Of a stretch of DNA of 64,000 nt, positions 1 to 9,087 are shown in pieces. How positions within the stretch are numbered: position 1 is the stretch's first letter; each line of letters begins with the position of its first letter. Origin of the DNA: CAYMCO01 sp964388955 (GTDB lineage: Bacteria; Chloroflexota; Anaerolineae; Anaerolineales; E44-bin32); NCBI GenBank assembly GCA_964388955.1, contig CAYMCO010000031.1:1-64000 (forward strand), written 5' to 3'. Both the position numbers and the translations under genes were made by a program. The notes below the pieces were generated by a model, which saw only the letters and a list, made by a program, of their open reading frames with translations, made no database searches and was not told the DNA's origin.

Positions 1-210
1 CACGATGGCCACTTTCACAAGCCCGTATTTACACCACTCAATGAGATACTACCCCAAGCTCCGGCGAATTCGCCAGCGCGGCCCTTATCCTCATTGATTG
101 TGTGAGTGAATTGCGTAGCGAGATCGCACCAGCGAATTACCATCCGATATGGCCCGGCCTTCGAAAGGAAGATAAGCCTATCGCTCATGGCTTATGGCTT
201 AGGGCCGTAT

Positions 211-290
211 GGGGGCGAACCGGGGGGTTGACCCTGATAGATGAACCCCAAGCCAGGCAGGAGACCGGCGCGAGTATGCGAGATCCGGCG
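211..290. repeat. Dispersed intergenic repeat, copy A
   Basis: Positions 211-244 align without a gap to 12709-12742, with 30 of 34 bases identical by eye and a shared 12-base run CCTGATAGATGA. The likeness continues with small gaps to about 290. Both copies lie outside genes, upstream of rightward genes. Confidence 0.6.
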
Positions 291-334
291 TGGGCCGGAG
301 TCGAAGGGCTTGAAGATTCAGGCCGTCGGTATAT

Positions 335-353
335 GCCGGGTAGCAAACCCGGC
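335..353. repeat. Small perfect stem-loop
   Basis: GCCGGGT (335-341) pairs perfectly with ACCCGGC (347-353) across the loop AGCAA. No T-tract follows, so it is not a typical intrinsic terminator. Its role is unknown. Confidence 0.5.
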
Positions 354-485
354 CTACAGGCTCTGCTTTCATCCTTGGAGTGACACCCCTCTTGTCGTTC
401 CGAGGAGCCGCAGGCGACGAGGAATGCCCTTCCGCCGCCCCCCCGCCCCTACATCTGCGGATGAGATGAGCCGGGGAGACTCCCC

Positions 486-549
486 GCTCCCCAGCACCCC
501 TGCTCCCCAGCACCCTTGCTCCCCAGCACCCCTGCTCCCCAGCACCCTG
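486..549. repeat. 16-bp tandem repeat, about four copies
   Basis: The unit GCTCCCCAGCACCCCT occurs at 486-501, 502-517, 518-533 and, one base shorter, 534-548. Copy 2 differs from the unit by one base. The array ends 27 bp upstream of the alaS -35 element. Confidence 0.85.
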
Positions 550-575
550 CTTCCCTTCCCGGCTGCCCTCCCTCA

Positions 576-604
576 TTGAACGCCTCCAGCCGATAGCGTA
601 TAAT
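576..604 (+). promoter_or_regulatory. Sigma-70 promoter of alaS
   Basis: TTGAAC (576-581), a 17-bp spacer and a perfect TATAAT (599-604). A start about seven bases downstream gives a leader of roughly 18 nt, enough for the TAGGAG ribosome site at 618-623 and too short for a T-box or other riboswitch. Confidence 0.8.
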
Positions 605-628
605 GCCTGCGAACTGCTAGGAGCCGGC

Positions 629-3394
629 ATGCCATCGGCAACTTTCCGAAAACCCATTCCAGGCGCGCCCAGTGGGATCGAGATACGGCGGGCGTATCTG
701 GATTTCTTCGCCGAACGAGGGCATACGATTGTCCCCTCCGCCTCCCTCGTCCCGGGCGATGATCCGACCCTGCTGTTTACCAACGCAGGCATGGTGCAGT
801 TCAAGGATGTGTTCTTGGGGGTCGGCTCCCGACCCTATTCGCGCGCCGTGGACAGCCAGAAGTGCATGCGCGTCGCCGGCAAGCACAACGACCTGGATGA
901 CGTCGGAAGAGACGATTCCCACCATACGTTCTTCGAGATGCTCGGAAATTGGTCCTTCGGCGACTACTACAAGAAAGAGACCATCGCATGGGCCTGGGAG
1001 CTGCTGACGGAGGTCTGGGGGCTCCCCAAGGACCGCCTGTGGGCCACCTGCTTCGAGGACGAGCTGGGGCAAATCCCGCGCGACGATGAGGCGGCCGATA
1101 TCTGGAAGCAGCAGCCCGGATTTGATCCCTCCCACATCCTTTTTTTCGGGCGAGAAGAGAACTTCTGGGAGATGGCGGAGATCGGGCCTTGCGGCCCGGA
1201 CAGCGAGATTCACCTGGATCTCGGCCCCGAATTCTGCGACATGCAAGATGTCGAGGGGCATGTCTGCCAGGTCAACCAGGACTGCTCACGCTTCCTGGAG
1301 CTGTGGAATCTGGTCTTCATCCAATACAACAAGACCGGTCCAGGGGATCTGGCACCGCTGCCCCGGAAGCATGTCGACACCGGCCTCGGCCTCGAGCGCA
1401 TCGTCTCCGTGCTGCAGGGTGTGTATTCCAATTATCAGACCGATCTATTCACCCCCATGATGGACCGCATTCAGGAGCTCGCCGGCCACACTGATCGGGA
1501 GCGCGAGGCGCTGATCACCCCGTACCGGGTGATCTCGGATCACGCCAGGGCAGCCAGCTTCCTGATCGCCGATGGTGTGGTGCCGGGCAATACTGGCCGC
1601 AACTATGTATGCCGCATGATTATCCGCCGCGCAAGCCGATTCGGAACCGAAGCGGGCTTCAACGCGCCGTTCATGAGCGAGATCGCGGCTGAGGTCATCC
1701 GGGAGTATGGCGAAGCCTATCCGGAACTCAAACGCAACCGGGCTGCCATTCTGGATACGATCACCGAGGAAGAACGGCGCTTCCGCCACACAGTGGAATC
1801 GGGTCTGACTCACCTGGAAAGCACCATCGCCAGAATCGAAGCGGAAGGCGGAGGGGTGATATCCGGAGAACGCGCCTTCGAACTCTACGCCACCTACGGG
1901 CTCCCCCTCGAGATCACGCGCGACATCGTCCGAGAACGTGGCCTGAAAGTCGACCAAGCCGGCTTTTACAGCGCCATGGAAGATCACCGTCTCGCCTCCG
2001 GGGGGGCGCACGCCTTTGAGGCCCAATCCGGTACAGAGATAGACCTGTTTCGCGAGATACAGCGGGGCTTGGAGGGCAGTGGAAAGCTGCCGGAAGGTCA
2101 GGTGCTGGACGATCCCTACTCCAGTCTGGAGCGAGAGACGCAGGTGCTCGCCCTGATCCGCGGCGGCGTTGAAGTGGCGGATGCATCCCCGGGAGACTCT
2201 GTGGGGATCGTGCTGCGTGAGACCCCTTTCTATGTCGAAGCCGGCGGCCAGGTGGGCGACAAAGGGACGATCGTGTCGGTGGCGGAACCTCGCTGGGAAA
2301 TTGAGGTGCAAGATGCCCGTGAACCCATTGCGGGTCTGATCGTGCACCTCGGTGAGGTGAAGCGAGGCCGGCCAAAAAAGGATGATCCCGCCTTGGTAGC
2401 TGTGTATCGCGAACGTCGCTGGGACATCATGCGCAACCACACCGCCACCCACCTGCTCCACGCCGCCCTGCGCGAGGTACTCGGTGAGCATGCCCGTCAA
2501 GCCGGGTCTCTTGTTGCCCCTGACCGGCTGCGATTTGACTTCACCCACTCTCATGCCCTCACGCATGAGGAATTGGCGGCCGTCGAGCGCAAAGTCAATG
2601 ACGCCATCCTGGCCAACTACCCGCTTCACATCCAACATAAGCCGCGCAAAGTCGCCATTGAACAGGGCGCCATGGCCTTGTTCGGTGAGACGTATGGGGA
2701 GACCGTGCGCACCATTCGCATCGGAGAAAGCGAACCCATCTCTTATGAGCTGTGCGGCGGGACACATGTGCCGGAGACCGGAGTCATCGGCCCTTTCAAG
2801 ATCCTTGGCGAGGGGAGCGTCGCCGCCGGAATCCGACGAATCGAGGCGGTCACAGGCCGGGCGGCGCTAGAGCTCATTCAAAGGCGGCTTTCTGCCATGG
2901 AGCGCATATCGCGTCGACTTGGGACGTCGCCGGAGGATCTGGAAGACCGCTTTGAAGCCATGGAACAGGGCCGCCACGAACTCGAGGCGGAAGTCAGCCG
3001 GCTGCGTCAAGAACTGGCCGGCCTGCACTATGAACGCTTGGAGCCGCAGGTAGTGGAGGGCATTCCCGTGCTGACCGGGATCATCCCGGAGATCAGCATG
3101 GATGAATTGCGCCAGCTCGTCGATCGTTTTCGCTCACAGCAGCCCCAGGGAGTGGTGGTGCTGGGTTCCTCTTCCGACGGCCGCCCCGGCCTGGTCGCCG
3201 GCGTGTCCGAGGATCTGGTCGAGCGCGGCCTTCACGCCGGGCGCCTGGTGCAGCATATCGCCGAAGTGATCGAGGGAGGCGGCGGAGGGCGACCCACCCT
3301 GGCCCAAGCTGGCGGAAAGGACGCCACCCGACTGCAAGAGGCCCTCACCAAGGTCATCCCTTGGGTGCGCGCCAATCTGGCCCCTGAGACCTGA
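629..3394 (+). CDS. alaS: Alanine-tRNA ligase
   Basis: Cytosolic AlaRS, charging tRNA-Ala with alanine and hydrolysing mischarged Ser/Gly-tRNA-Ala. The 921-residue length is slightly over the usual ~875. The N-terminal class II catalytic core shows LDFFAERGH and LLFTNAGMVQFKDVF. The editing domain carries HTATHLLH near residue 604 and CGGTH near 709, which together supply the zinc/editing ligands. The C-terminal DHHA1-type domain has the Gly-rich GGGGGRPTLAQAGGKD. The ATG is preceded by TAGGAG with a 5-base spacer and by a strong promoter. It appears to be the first gene of a run with the baseplate-J-like gene, ruvX and mltG. Confidence 0.97.
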   Translation: MPSATFRKPIPGAPSGIEIRRAYLDFFAERGHTIVPSASLVPGDDPTLLFTNAGMVQFKDVFLGVGSRPYSRAVDSQKCMRVAGKHNDLDDVGRDDSHHTFFEMLGNWSFGDYYKKETIAWAWELLTEVWGLPKDRLWATCFEDELGQIPRDDEAADIWKQQPGFDPSHILFFGREENFWEMAEIGPCGPDSEIHLDLGPEFCDMQDVEGHVCQVNQDCSRFLELWNLVFIQYNKTGPGDLAPLPRKHVDTGLGLERIVSVLQGVYSNYQTDLFTPMMDRIQELAGHTDREREALITPYRVISDHARAASFLIADGVVPGNTGRNYVCRMIIRRASRFGTEAGFNAPFMSEIAAEVIREYGEAYPELKRNRAAILDTITEEERRFRHTVESGLTHLESTIARIEAEGGGVISGERAFELYATYGLPLEITRDIVRERGLKVDQAGFYSAMEDHRLASGGAHAFEAQSGTEIDLFREIQRGLEGSGKLPEGQVLDDPYSSLERETQVLALIRGGVEVADASPGDSVGIVLRETPFYVEAGGQVGDKGTIVSVAEPRWEIEVQDAREPIAGLIVHLGEVKRGRPKKDDPALVAVYRERRWDIMRNHTATHLLHAALREVLGEHARQAGSLVAPDRLRFDFTHSHALTHEELAAVERKVNDAILANYPLHIQHKPRKVAIEQGAMALFGETYGETVRTIRIGESEPISYELCGGTHVPETGVIGPFKILGEGSVAAGIRRIEAVTGRAALELIQRRLSAMERISRRLGTSPEDLEDRFEAMEQGRHELEAEVSRLRQELAGLHYERLEPQVVEGIPVLTGIIPEISMDELRQLVDRFRSQQPQGVVVLGSSSDGRPGLVAGVSEDLVERGLHAGRLVQHIAEVIEGGGGGRPTLAQAGGKDATRLQEALTKVIPWVRANLAPET

Positions 3395-3415
3395 TCTCGG
3401 AACGCGCGGCGGTCT

Positions 3416-4927
3416 ATGAAAGTCCAGATCATCTACCTGGACATCCACGATGACCATATCTCAGCCCGAGACAAATTGAATTGGGCCCAGACTTCGCGCG
3501 TGGCCCTGGTCTGGCCCAAGGAGGGGAAGGTCCTGTCAAGCCGTCTGGATCTGGCGCTGATTTATCATCACGCAAGGCAGCTTGGCCGACAGATCGCATT
3601 GGTCACTCAGGACGCCGATGTCCAGCGCAACGCGCAGGATCTGGGCTTCCTGTTTGCTGCGTCCTTGAGCGACCTGCCGGAGGACGACTGGCCGTCGGCG
3701 GCCTCCCCCGTCTCGCCGCTTCCGGCCGGAAGATCTGATTTGTGGGCTCAACCCCATCCGCTGCCGCCCCCCGCTCTCCTGTCCACGCCTGCCGCTTTGC
3801 CCGGCGGTCGCATACGCTGGCTTTGGTTCGGTTCAGGGCTTCTGGCGGTGCTTATGCTGTTCGCCGCCCTGCTGCCCTCGGCCTCCATCGTCATAGAGCC
3901 TCCCACGTCGCCCGCGCTCATGACCGTGAGATTGGAGCTTGATCCCGAAGCATGTGCTGCCGGGGCGGCAGCTTGCGTCCCGGCTGAACAGGTTGGAGTG
4001 CGCATCCAGACCGAGTTGCGGCTTCCGACTTCGGGCCGTGTGCCGGTCCCCGAGAGTCGCGCCGGTGGGGAGGTCCTGTTTTTCAATCTGACGGACCGCC
4101 CGGTGAAAATCCCCGCTGGCACCGGCGTGCGCTCAAGCGGGAGGCCTGAGGCAAGGTTCCAAACCACAGATCCGCTTCAACTCGAGGGGAAGATCGGCGC
4201 CAGCGCGGCCGTCGCCGTGACCGCTCTCGATCCGGGTTCGCGGAGCAACCTACCGGCAGGCGCCATCGACGCCGTGGATGGCCCGCTCGGTCTCGACGTC
4301 TCCGTTTCCAACCCCGAGCCGACAAGCGGAGGAGAGGAGACCTACCGGGCAGGAGTCAGCGCCCAGGATATCCTGCGGCTGCGGGAGGACTTGCGTCAGC
4401 AGCTGCTGCAACAAGCGCAGGCCACCATTGAAGGCGGGCTCCCTGCTTCCAGCCGGGTGGCCGAGGGCAGCTTGAATATTGCCCAGATCTTCTCAGAGAC
4501 TCTTGACCATCGTGCCGGGGAGGCATCCGAGACGATTCACGGGAGCATGGACGCACGGATTTCGGCCCTGATCTATGAGCAGGCGGACATGACCGCCATC
4601 GCCTATCAGGTGGCCCAAGCACGCTTGGGGCCTCCGAGACAGATCGCCGCCGGTTCGATGTCGCTTGCCCAAATCGGCGAACTCCAGCTCGGGCCGGATG
4701 GAACTGCCACCTTGGAAGCGCGGGCCCGCTTCGAGACCTTTCACAGCCTGGATCTCGACTCGCTGGCGCGCGCTCTCCGAGGAAAGCCGATCGAAGACGC
4801 AACCACGATCCTTGCCCGAGAGCATGATCTTGCCCTGCGGAATCTCCAGGTCTCTCCACCATGGCTCCCATGGTTGCCGTGGCTTGCCGGGCGCATAGAG
4901 CTTCGACTGAGCTGGGGGGGGCGATGA
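3416..4927 (+). CDS. Baseplate J/gp47-like single-pass membrane protein
   Basis: A 503-residue protein. About 110 N-terminal residues form a soluble domain (IIYLDIHDDHISARDKL, then VALVWPKEG and LALVTQDADV). A Pro-rich linker follows, then one membrane span around residues 133-155, then a large domain. That domain carries PGSRSNLPAGAIDAVDG, which resembles the core of baseplate J/gp47-like proteins. I recall similar proteins annotated this way in Chloroflexota, usually without phage genes nearby, and none is seen here. The gene starts 21 bp after alaS and its stop overlaps the ruvX start as ATGA, implying translational coupling. The actual function is unknown; an envelope role is an inference from the membrane span and the neighbouring mltG. 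Confidence 0.6.
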   Translation: MKVQIIYLDIHDDHISARDKLNWAQTSRVALVWPKEGKVLSSRLDLALIYHHARQLGRQIALVTQDADVQRNAQDLGFLFAASLSDLPEDDWPSAASPVSPLPAGRSDLWAQPHPLPPPALLSTPAALPGGRIRWLWFGSGLLAVLMLFAALLPSASIVIEPPTSPALMTVRLELDPEACAAGAAACVPAEQVGVRIQTELRLPTSGRVPVPESRAGGEVLFFNLTDRPVKIPAGTGVRSSGRPEARFQTTDPLQLEGKIGASAAVAVTALDPGSRSNLPAGAIDAVDGPLGLDVSVSNPEPTSGGEETYRAGVSAQDILRLREDLRQQLLQQAQATIEGGLPASSRVAEGSLNIAQIFSETLDHRAGEASETIHGSMDARISALIYEQADMTAIAYQVAQARLGPPRQIAAGSMSLAQIGELQLGPDGTATLEARARFETFHSLDLDSLARALRGKPIEDATTILAREHDLALRNLQVSPPWLPWLPWLAGRIELRLSWGGR

Positions 4928-5316
4928 AGGGGCGTGTGCTGGCGGTGGATCCCGGGGAGGTGCGCACAGGCGTAGCGGTGAGCGATCCGACCAGGACCAT
5001 TGCCCGGCCGCTCAAGGTCATCCAAGCCCGCTCGCGCCACGCGCTCGCCCAAGAGATCACCCGCTGCGCGGACGAGGAAGGCGCCGCCCAGGTGATCGTA
5101 GGTGTGGCTTATGGCCTTGAAGGCGAAATCGGACCTCAGGCCCGCCGCGCCATGCGCTTGGTCGACGAGCTCCAGGCCTTGAGCGATCTGGAAATCCTGC
5201 TATGGGACGAAAGCCTATCCACCCAAGATGCCGCCACCCGGGGAGGCAAGCGCGCCCGTTTGGATGCGCGCGCCGCGGCCCATATCCTCCAGGAGTATCT
5301 GAATGCCCAGAGCTAG
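4924..5316 (+). CDS. ruvX: RuvX/YqgF-family Holliday-junction resolvase-like nuclease
   Basis: A 130-residue RNase H-fold protein. It shows LAVDPGEVRTGVAVSD at the start (first catalytic Asp), VIVGVAYGLEGEIG in the middle and LLWDESLSTQDA near the C-terminus (Glu/Asp of the active site). The family acts in 16S rRNA 5'-end maturation in E. coli and has been proposed as a Holliday-junction resolvase elsewhere. A longer frame opens at 4861, but the ATG at 4924 matches the family N-terminus, overlaps the upstream stop (ATGA) and has a G-rich stretch just upstream. Its 3' end overlaps mltG by 14 bp. The cluster alaS-ruvX-mltG is a common bacterial association. Confidence 0.93.
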   Translation: MKGRVLAVDPGEVRTGVAVSDPTRTIARPLKVIQARSRHALAQEITRCADEEGAAQVIVGVAYGLEGEIGPQARRAMRLVDELQALSDLEILLWDESLSTQDAATRGGKRARLDARAAAHILQEYLNAQS

Positions 5317-6454
5317 CCGCCGGCCTGCGCGGCGCCGGAAATGGATCCTTCCGCTGCTGATCATCCTCTTGGGTCTGTGTGTCGCTGCATGGTTGGCCGC
5401 GGTTGCCGTTTTCGGCATCCCCGACGCCCTCGGGGAACTCGGACCCCCCTCCCCAGACCTGCGGGGGCTAGAGCGGTATCTCCTCAGCGCCTATCTGCTC
5501 ACCTTCCAGGATCGGCTCCATCAGCCCGCCGGAAATCCCGCCGTGAGCGTGGATCTGGAGGTTCAGGAAGGTGAGACCGCCGGGGCGGTGGTGGCTCAGT
5601 TGGAGCGAGTGGGAGTCGTTTCGGATGGCCGCCTGCTGGAGGGCTTCCTGCGCTACCGGGGCCTCGACAAGGGAATTCAAGCGGGGCGCTATCAGCTTTC
5701 GGGCGCAATGACGATCACAGAATTGGCGCAAACCCTGCAGCGCGCCAGCCCTTCCGAGAACTCCATCACAGTCCTCGAGGGATGGCGGCGCGAGCAGATC
5801 GCCGACCTGATCGACCAACGCCCCTTCGCCTTCGACGGGGCGAGCTTTCTGGCCGCCAGCCGGACGCCTCCCGCCGACTCCCCTCTTGCCGGCCAGCTGG
5901 CGGGCCTCCCCAGTCTGGAGGGGTTCCTGTTCCCCGACACCTACCAACTGCGGCCGGACGGCCGGGCTGAGGATCTGGTCACGCGAATGCTCGACGACTT
6001 CCAGAACCGGGTGACGCCGGAGCTGCGGGCCGGATTTGCCGAACAGGGTCTCACTCTCGTCGAGGCGGTCACCCTGGCATCAATCGTTGAGCGGGAGGCC
6101 GTCATCCCAGAAGAACGACCTGTCATCGCCTCGGTCTTCCTCAACCGCATCCGGGCGGGGATGCGGCTGGAGGCCGACCCAACCGTGCAATACGCCCTGG
6201 GCCGGGGTCCCGACGGCACGTGGTGGAAATCCACCCTCACCGCCGACGACCTCGAGGATCCCTCCGCATACAACACGTACGTGCATCCCGGCCTGCCACC
6301 AGGGCCGATCGCCAACCCAGGCCTGGAATCTATGCGAGCGGTCGCTTTCCCCGCCGAGACCGGCTATTTTTACTTCCGGGCGCGCTGCGACGGCAGCGGC
6401 GAGCACGTCTTTTCGCAGACTTTCGAGGAACACCTGCAGAATAGCTGCCCGTAA
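5303..6454 (+). CDS. mltG: Endolytic murein transglycosylase MltG
   Basis: A 383-residue YceG/MltG-family protein that cleaves nascent glycan strands at the outer face of the membrane. A basic N-terminus (RRPARRRK) precedes one membrane span at about residues 14-37. A LysM-like subdomain contains LEVQEGETAGAVVAQL. The catalytic block is LASIVEREAV, with the Glu around residue 263, followed by VFLNRIRAGMRLEADPTVQY and then YNTYVHPGLPPGPIANPG. All are hallmarks of the family. The start overlaps ruvX, so the two are probably cotranslated. Confidence 0.95.
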   Translation: MPRASRRPARRRKWILPLLIILLGLCVAAWLAAVAVFGIPDALGELGPPSPDLRGLERYLLSAYLLTFQDRLHQPAGNPAVSVDLEVQEGETAGAVVAQLERVGVVSDGRLLEGFLRYRGLDKGIQAGRYQLSGAMTITELAQTLQRASPSENSITVLEGWRREQIADLIDQRPFAFDGASFLAASRTPPADSPLAGQLAGLPSLEGFLFPDTYQLRPDGRAEDLVTRMLDDFQNRVTPELRAGFAEQGLTLVEAVTLASIVEREAVIPEERPVIASVFLNRIRAGMRLEADPTVQYALGRGPDGTWWKSTLTADDLEDPSAYNTYVHPGLPPGPIANPGLESMRAVAFPAETGYFYFRARCDGSGEHVFSQTFEEHLQNSCP

Positions 6455-6631
6455 CGGCCGGAAGATCGGAAATTAAGACCGCTGGTCGTTCGTCGAATCC
6501 ACGCGGGTTGAAGGTTTGCTGGCTCTCGGCTATCAACTTTCTGCCATCAGCCAAAGTCCTGGCCGAGGGCGAATCGAACCGCCGATGATCGTCCACGAGC
6601 CGATCGCTGACCGCTGAGCCCTGACAGCCAC

Positions 6632-6646
6632 CTGCGCGAAGCGCAG
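6632..6646 (-). terminator. Short hairpin just downstream of the sigma factor gene
   Basis: CTGCGC, loop, GCGCAG form a perfect 6-bp stem 12 bases past the sigma gene stop. There is no clear U-tract in that direction, so this is a weak terminator candidate. Confidence 0.3.
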
Positions 6647-6657
6647 TCCGTTGGTCG

Positions 6658-7836
<1,179 letters not shown>

Positions 7837-7855
7837 ATCACCCGTCCTGTCCGGC

Positions 7856-7872
7856 GAACCCAGCTCGGGTTC
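7856..7872 (-). promoter_or_regulatory. Hairpin in the sigma factor mRNA leader
   Basis: GAACCC pairs with GGGTTC across a 5-base loop, ending about 20 bases before the start codon. It could influence ribosome access. This is a sequence observation only. Confidence 0.3.
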
Positions 7873-8022
7873 TTCCTTTCCGTCAAGAACTGACCGCTCC
7901 TACCAATGCATTCTTCGCGCCCCCGTTTGCACGCTGGCGCCTACAATAGATGTAGCATAATCAGATAAGAGCTTCCTTAGAATCTGGGATGCGATTCGAC
8001 AATACTCCGAACTTGACGCCCA

Positions 8023-8051
8023 ATGATATTGTACAAATAAGACCTTGTCAA
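8023..8051 (-). promoter_or_regulatory. Sigma-70 promoter of the sigma factor gene
   Basis: Read leftward: a perfect TTGACA (8051-8046), a 17-bp spacer and TATCAT (8028-8023). It points at the sigma gene, whose start codon is about 180 nt beyond the expected transcription start. This suggests the primary sigma maintains its own transcription. Confidence 0.75.
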
Positions 8052-8257
8052 GCGAGATTTCCGCCAGGGTGCATCCGGGTTTTTTGCTGCGCGCTGCGAT
8101 CCCGGGGGCGGACGATCTTCGACCCTGCCGGCTCGATGAGCCCCCTCCTCCGACCGCGATGCTATCCCTCTCCCGCCAATCTCGCTGAAGGGAACGCTCG
8201 TGGGGGCACCTGCTGGCGCCAGCCTTCGATCCCTCCTCCCGCATTGCCCTTCGATCC

Positions 8258-8341
8258 GCCCCCACCCCCTTGGCCCCCTCCCCCAATGACCTCGGCATGG
8301 AGAAATCAACGCCAACTGTGGGGGGAGAGGGTTGGGGGGCG
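8258..8341. repeat. Imperfect C-rich/G-rich inverted repeat
   Basis: A C-rich arm around 8258-8284 (runs of C broken by TT and T) is complementary, with mismatches, to the G-rich arm at about 8319-8341. About 35 bases separate them. It could form a long hairpin in RNA, or G-quadruplex-like structures on one strand. Confidence 0.45.
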
Positions 8342-9087
8342 AAATCTCGCCCATCTCGCGGGGCCGAGAACCGAATGCCGATTCCTCCGTTCGAGTAGAC
8401 CGATGCCGGGCCGCACGGATGCATATTCAACTTCGTCTCTCCTCCCCAGGGCACAGCCTCTGAGACACGAGGCCAACGTCATTGCAGCAAGCGACCGGAT
8501 GCGCCCTTACGCCATTGGACACCTCCGCTTCCCATCAGATATACGCAAGATACATGTGCGTGGTTCTACCCATCTTCTATCCTGCCGGCGCGTTACAGGG
8601 AATCGCTTCTCCGGGCGCTGGAATCTCCGCAAAGGCGAACTACTGGCGGCAGAAAGACGCCGTCACCCTCCTCGGCCCCCCTTTCGTCCCAGTGACGTTT
8701 TTCACAATGGATTCAGAAGCTCTGCACTAGGGCGGCCGTCCCGACCAGAGTAATCTCACAGCAAGCCGGGCTTGGTCATGCCAGTTCGCCGGTTTCAGCA
8801 CGCGCGAGATGCAACCGGTCTCGTGCGCCAACCGCCCAGGGGAAAGTCGGGAGTCAACAGAGAGGAGACGGCCGGCTCTATTCCTGCAGGCAGGGCCTTG
8901 CCTAGCTACCCTGTTCCCGGCACTGGATTGCCGCGGCTGGACACGCCCGCAGCGCGCCTCACCGTCTGCAACCACAAACTCCGGGACTACGTCCGTGATG
9001 GCAAGATTGCAGCCAGGGGGTCTCGATTGACCCTGGACAAATGGCTCTGCCTTTTCCGTCTGAAGCATCATCCACGGGAGTGAAATC

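Larger units (their letters stand above)
1..575. other. Intergenic region, no gene recognised
   Basis: No open frame here has recognisable protein content; the longer frames on both strands read as low-complexity shadows. The stretch holds a small hairpin, a block related to another intergenic block near 12.7 kb, a C-rich tandem repeat, and then the alaS promoter. Near 391-424 the text has the purine-rich palindromic style often seen in dispersed intergenic elements. Confidence 0.6.
7873..9087. other. 1.2-kb gap without a convincing gene
   Basis: The short open frames here (for example 8482-8730 and 8772-9083) have no recognisable domain, weak or no ribosome sites and atypical composition, so I do not call them. 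The gap holds the sigma gene promoter near its left end and a long C/G-rich inverted repeat near 8258-8341. At the right end is the ribosome site GGGAGTGA of the following gene. Confidence 0.55.

Noticed and set aside
629..3394. T-box or other riboswitch in front of alaS
   Set aside because: The promoter leaves only about 18 nt of leader.
3416..4927. Prophage or tail-like injection system
   Set aside because: A single baseplate-J-like protein with a membrane span; no sheath, tube, capsid or integrase genes in the window.
8482..9083. Two small rightward open frames in the gap before the HdrD-like gene
   Set aside because: No domain, no good ribosome site, unusual residue composition; better left unannotated.
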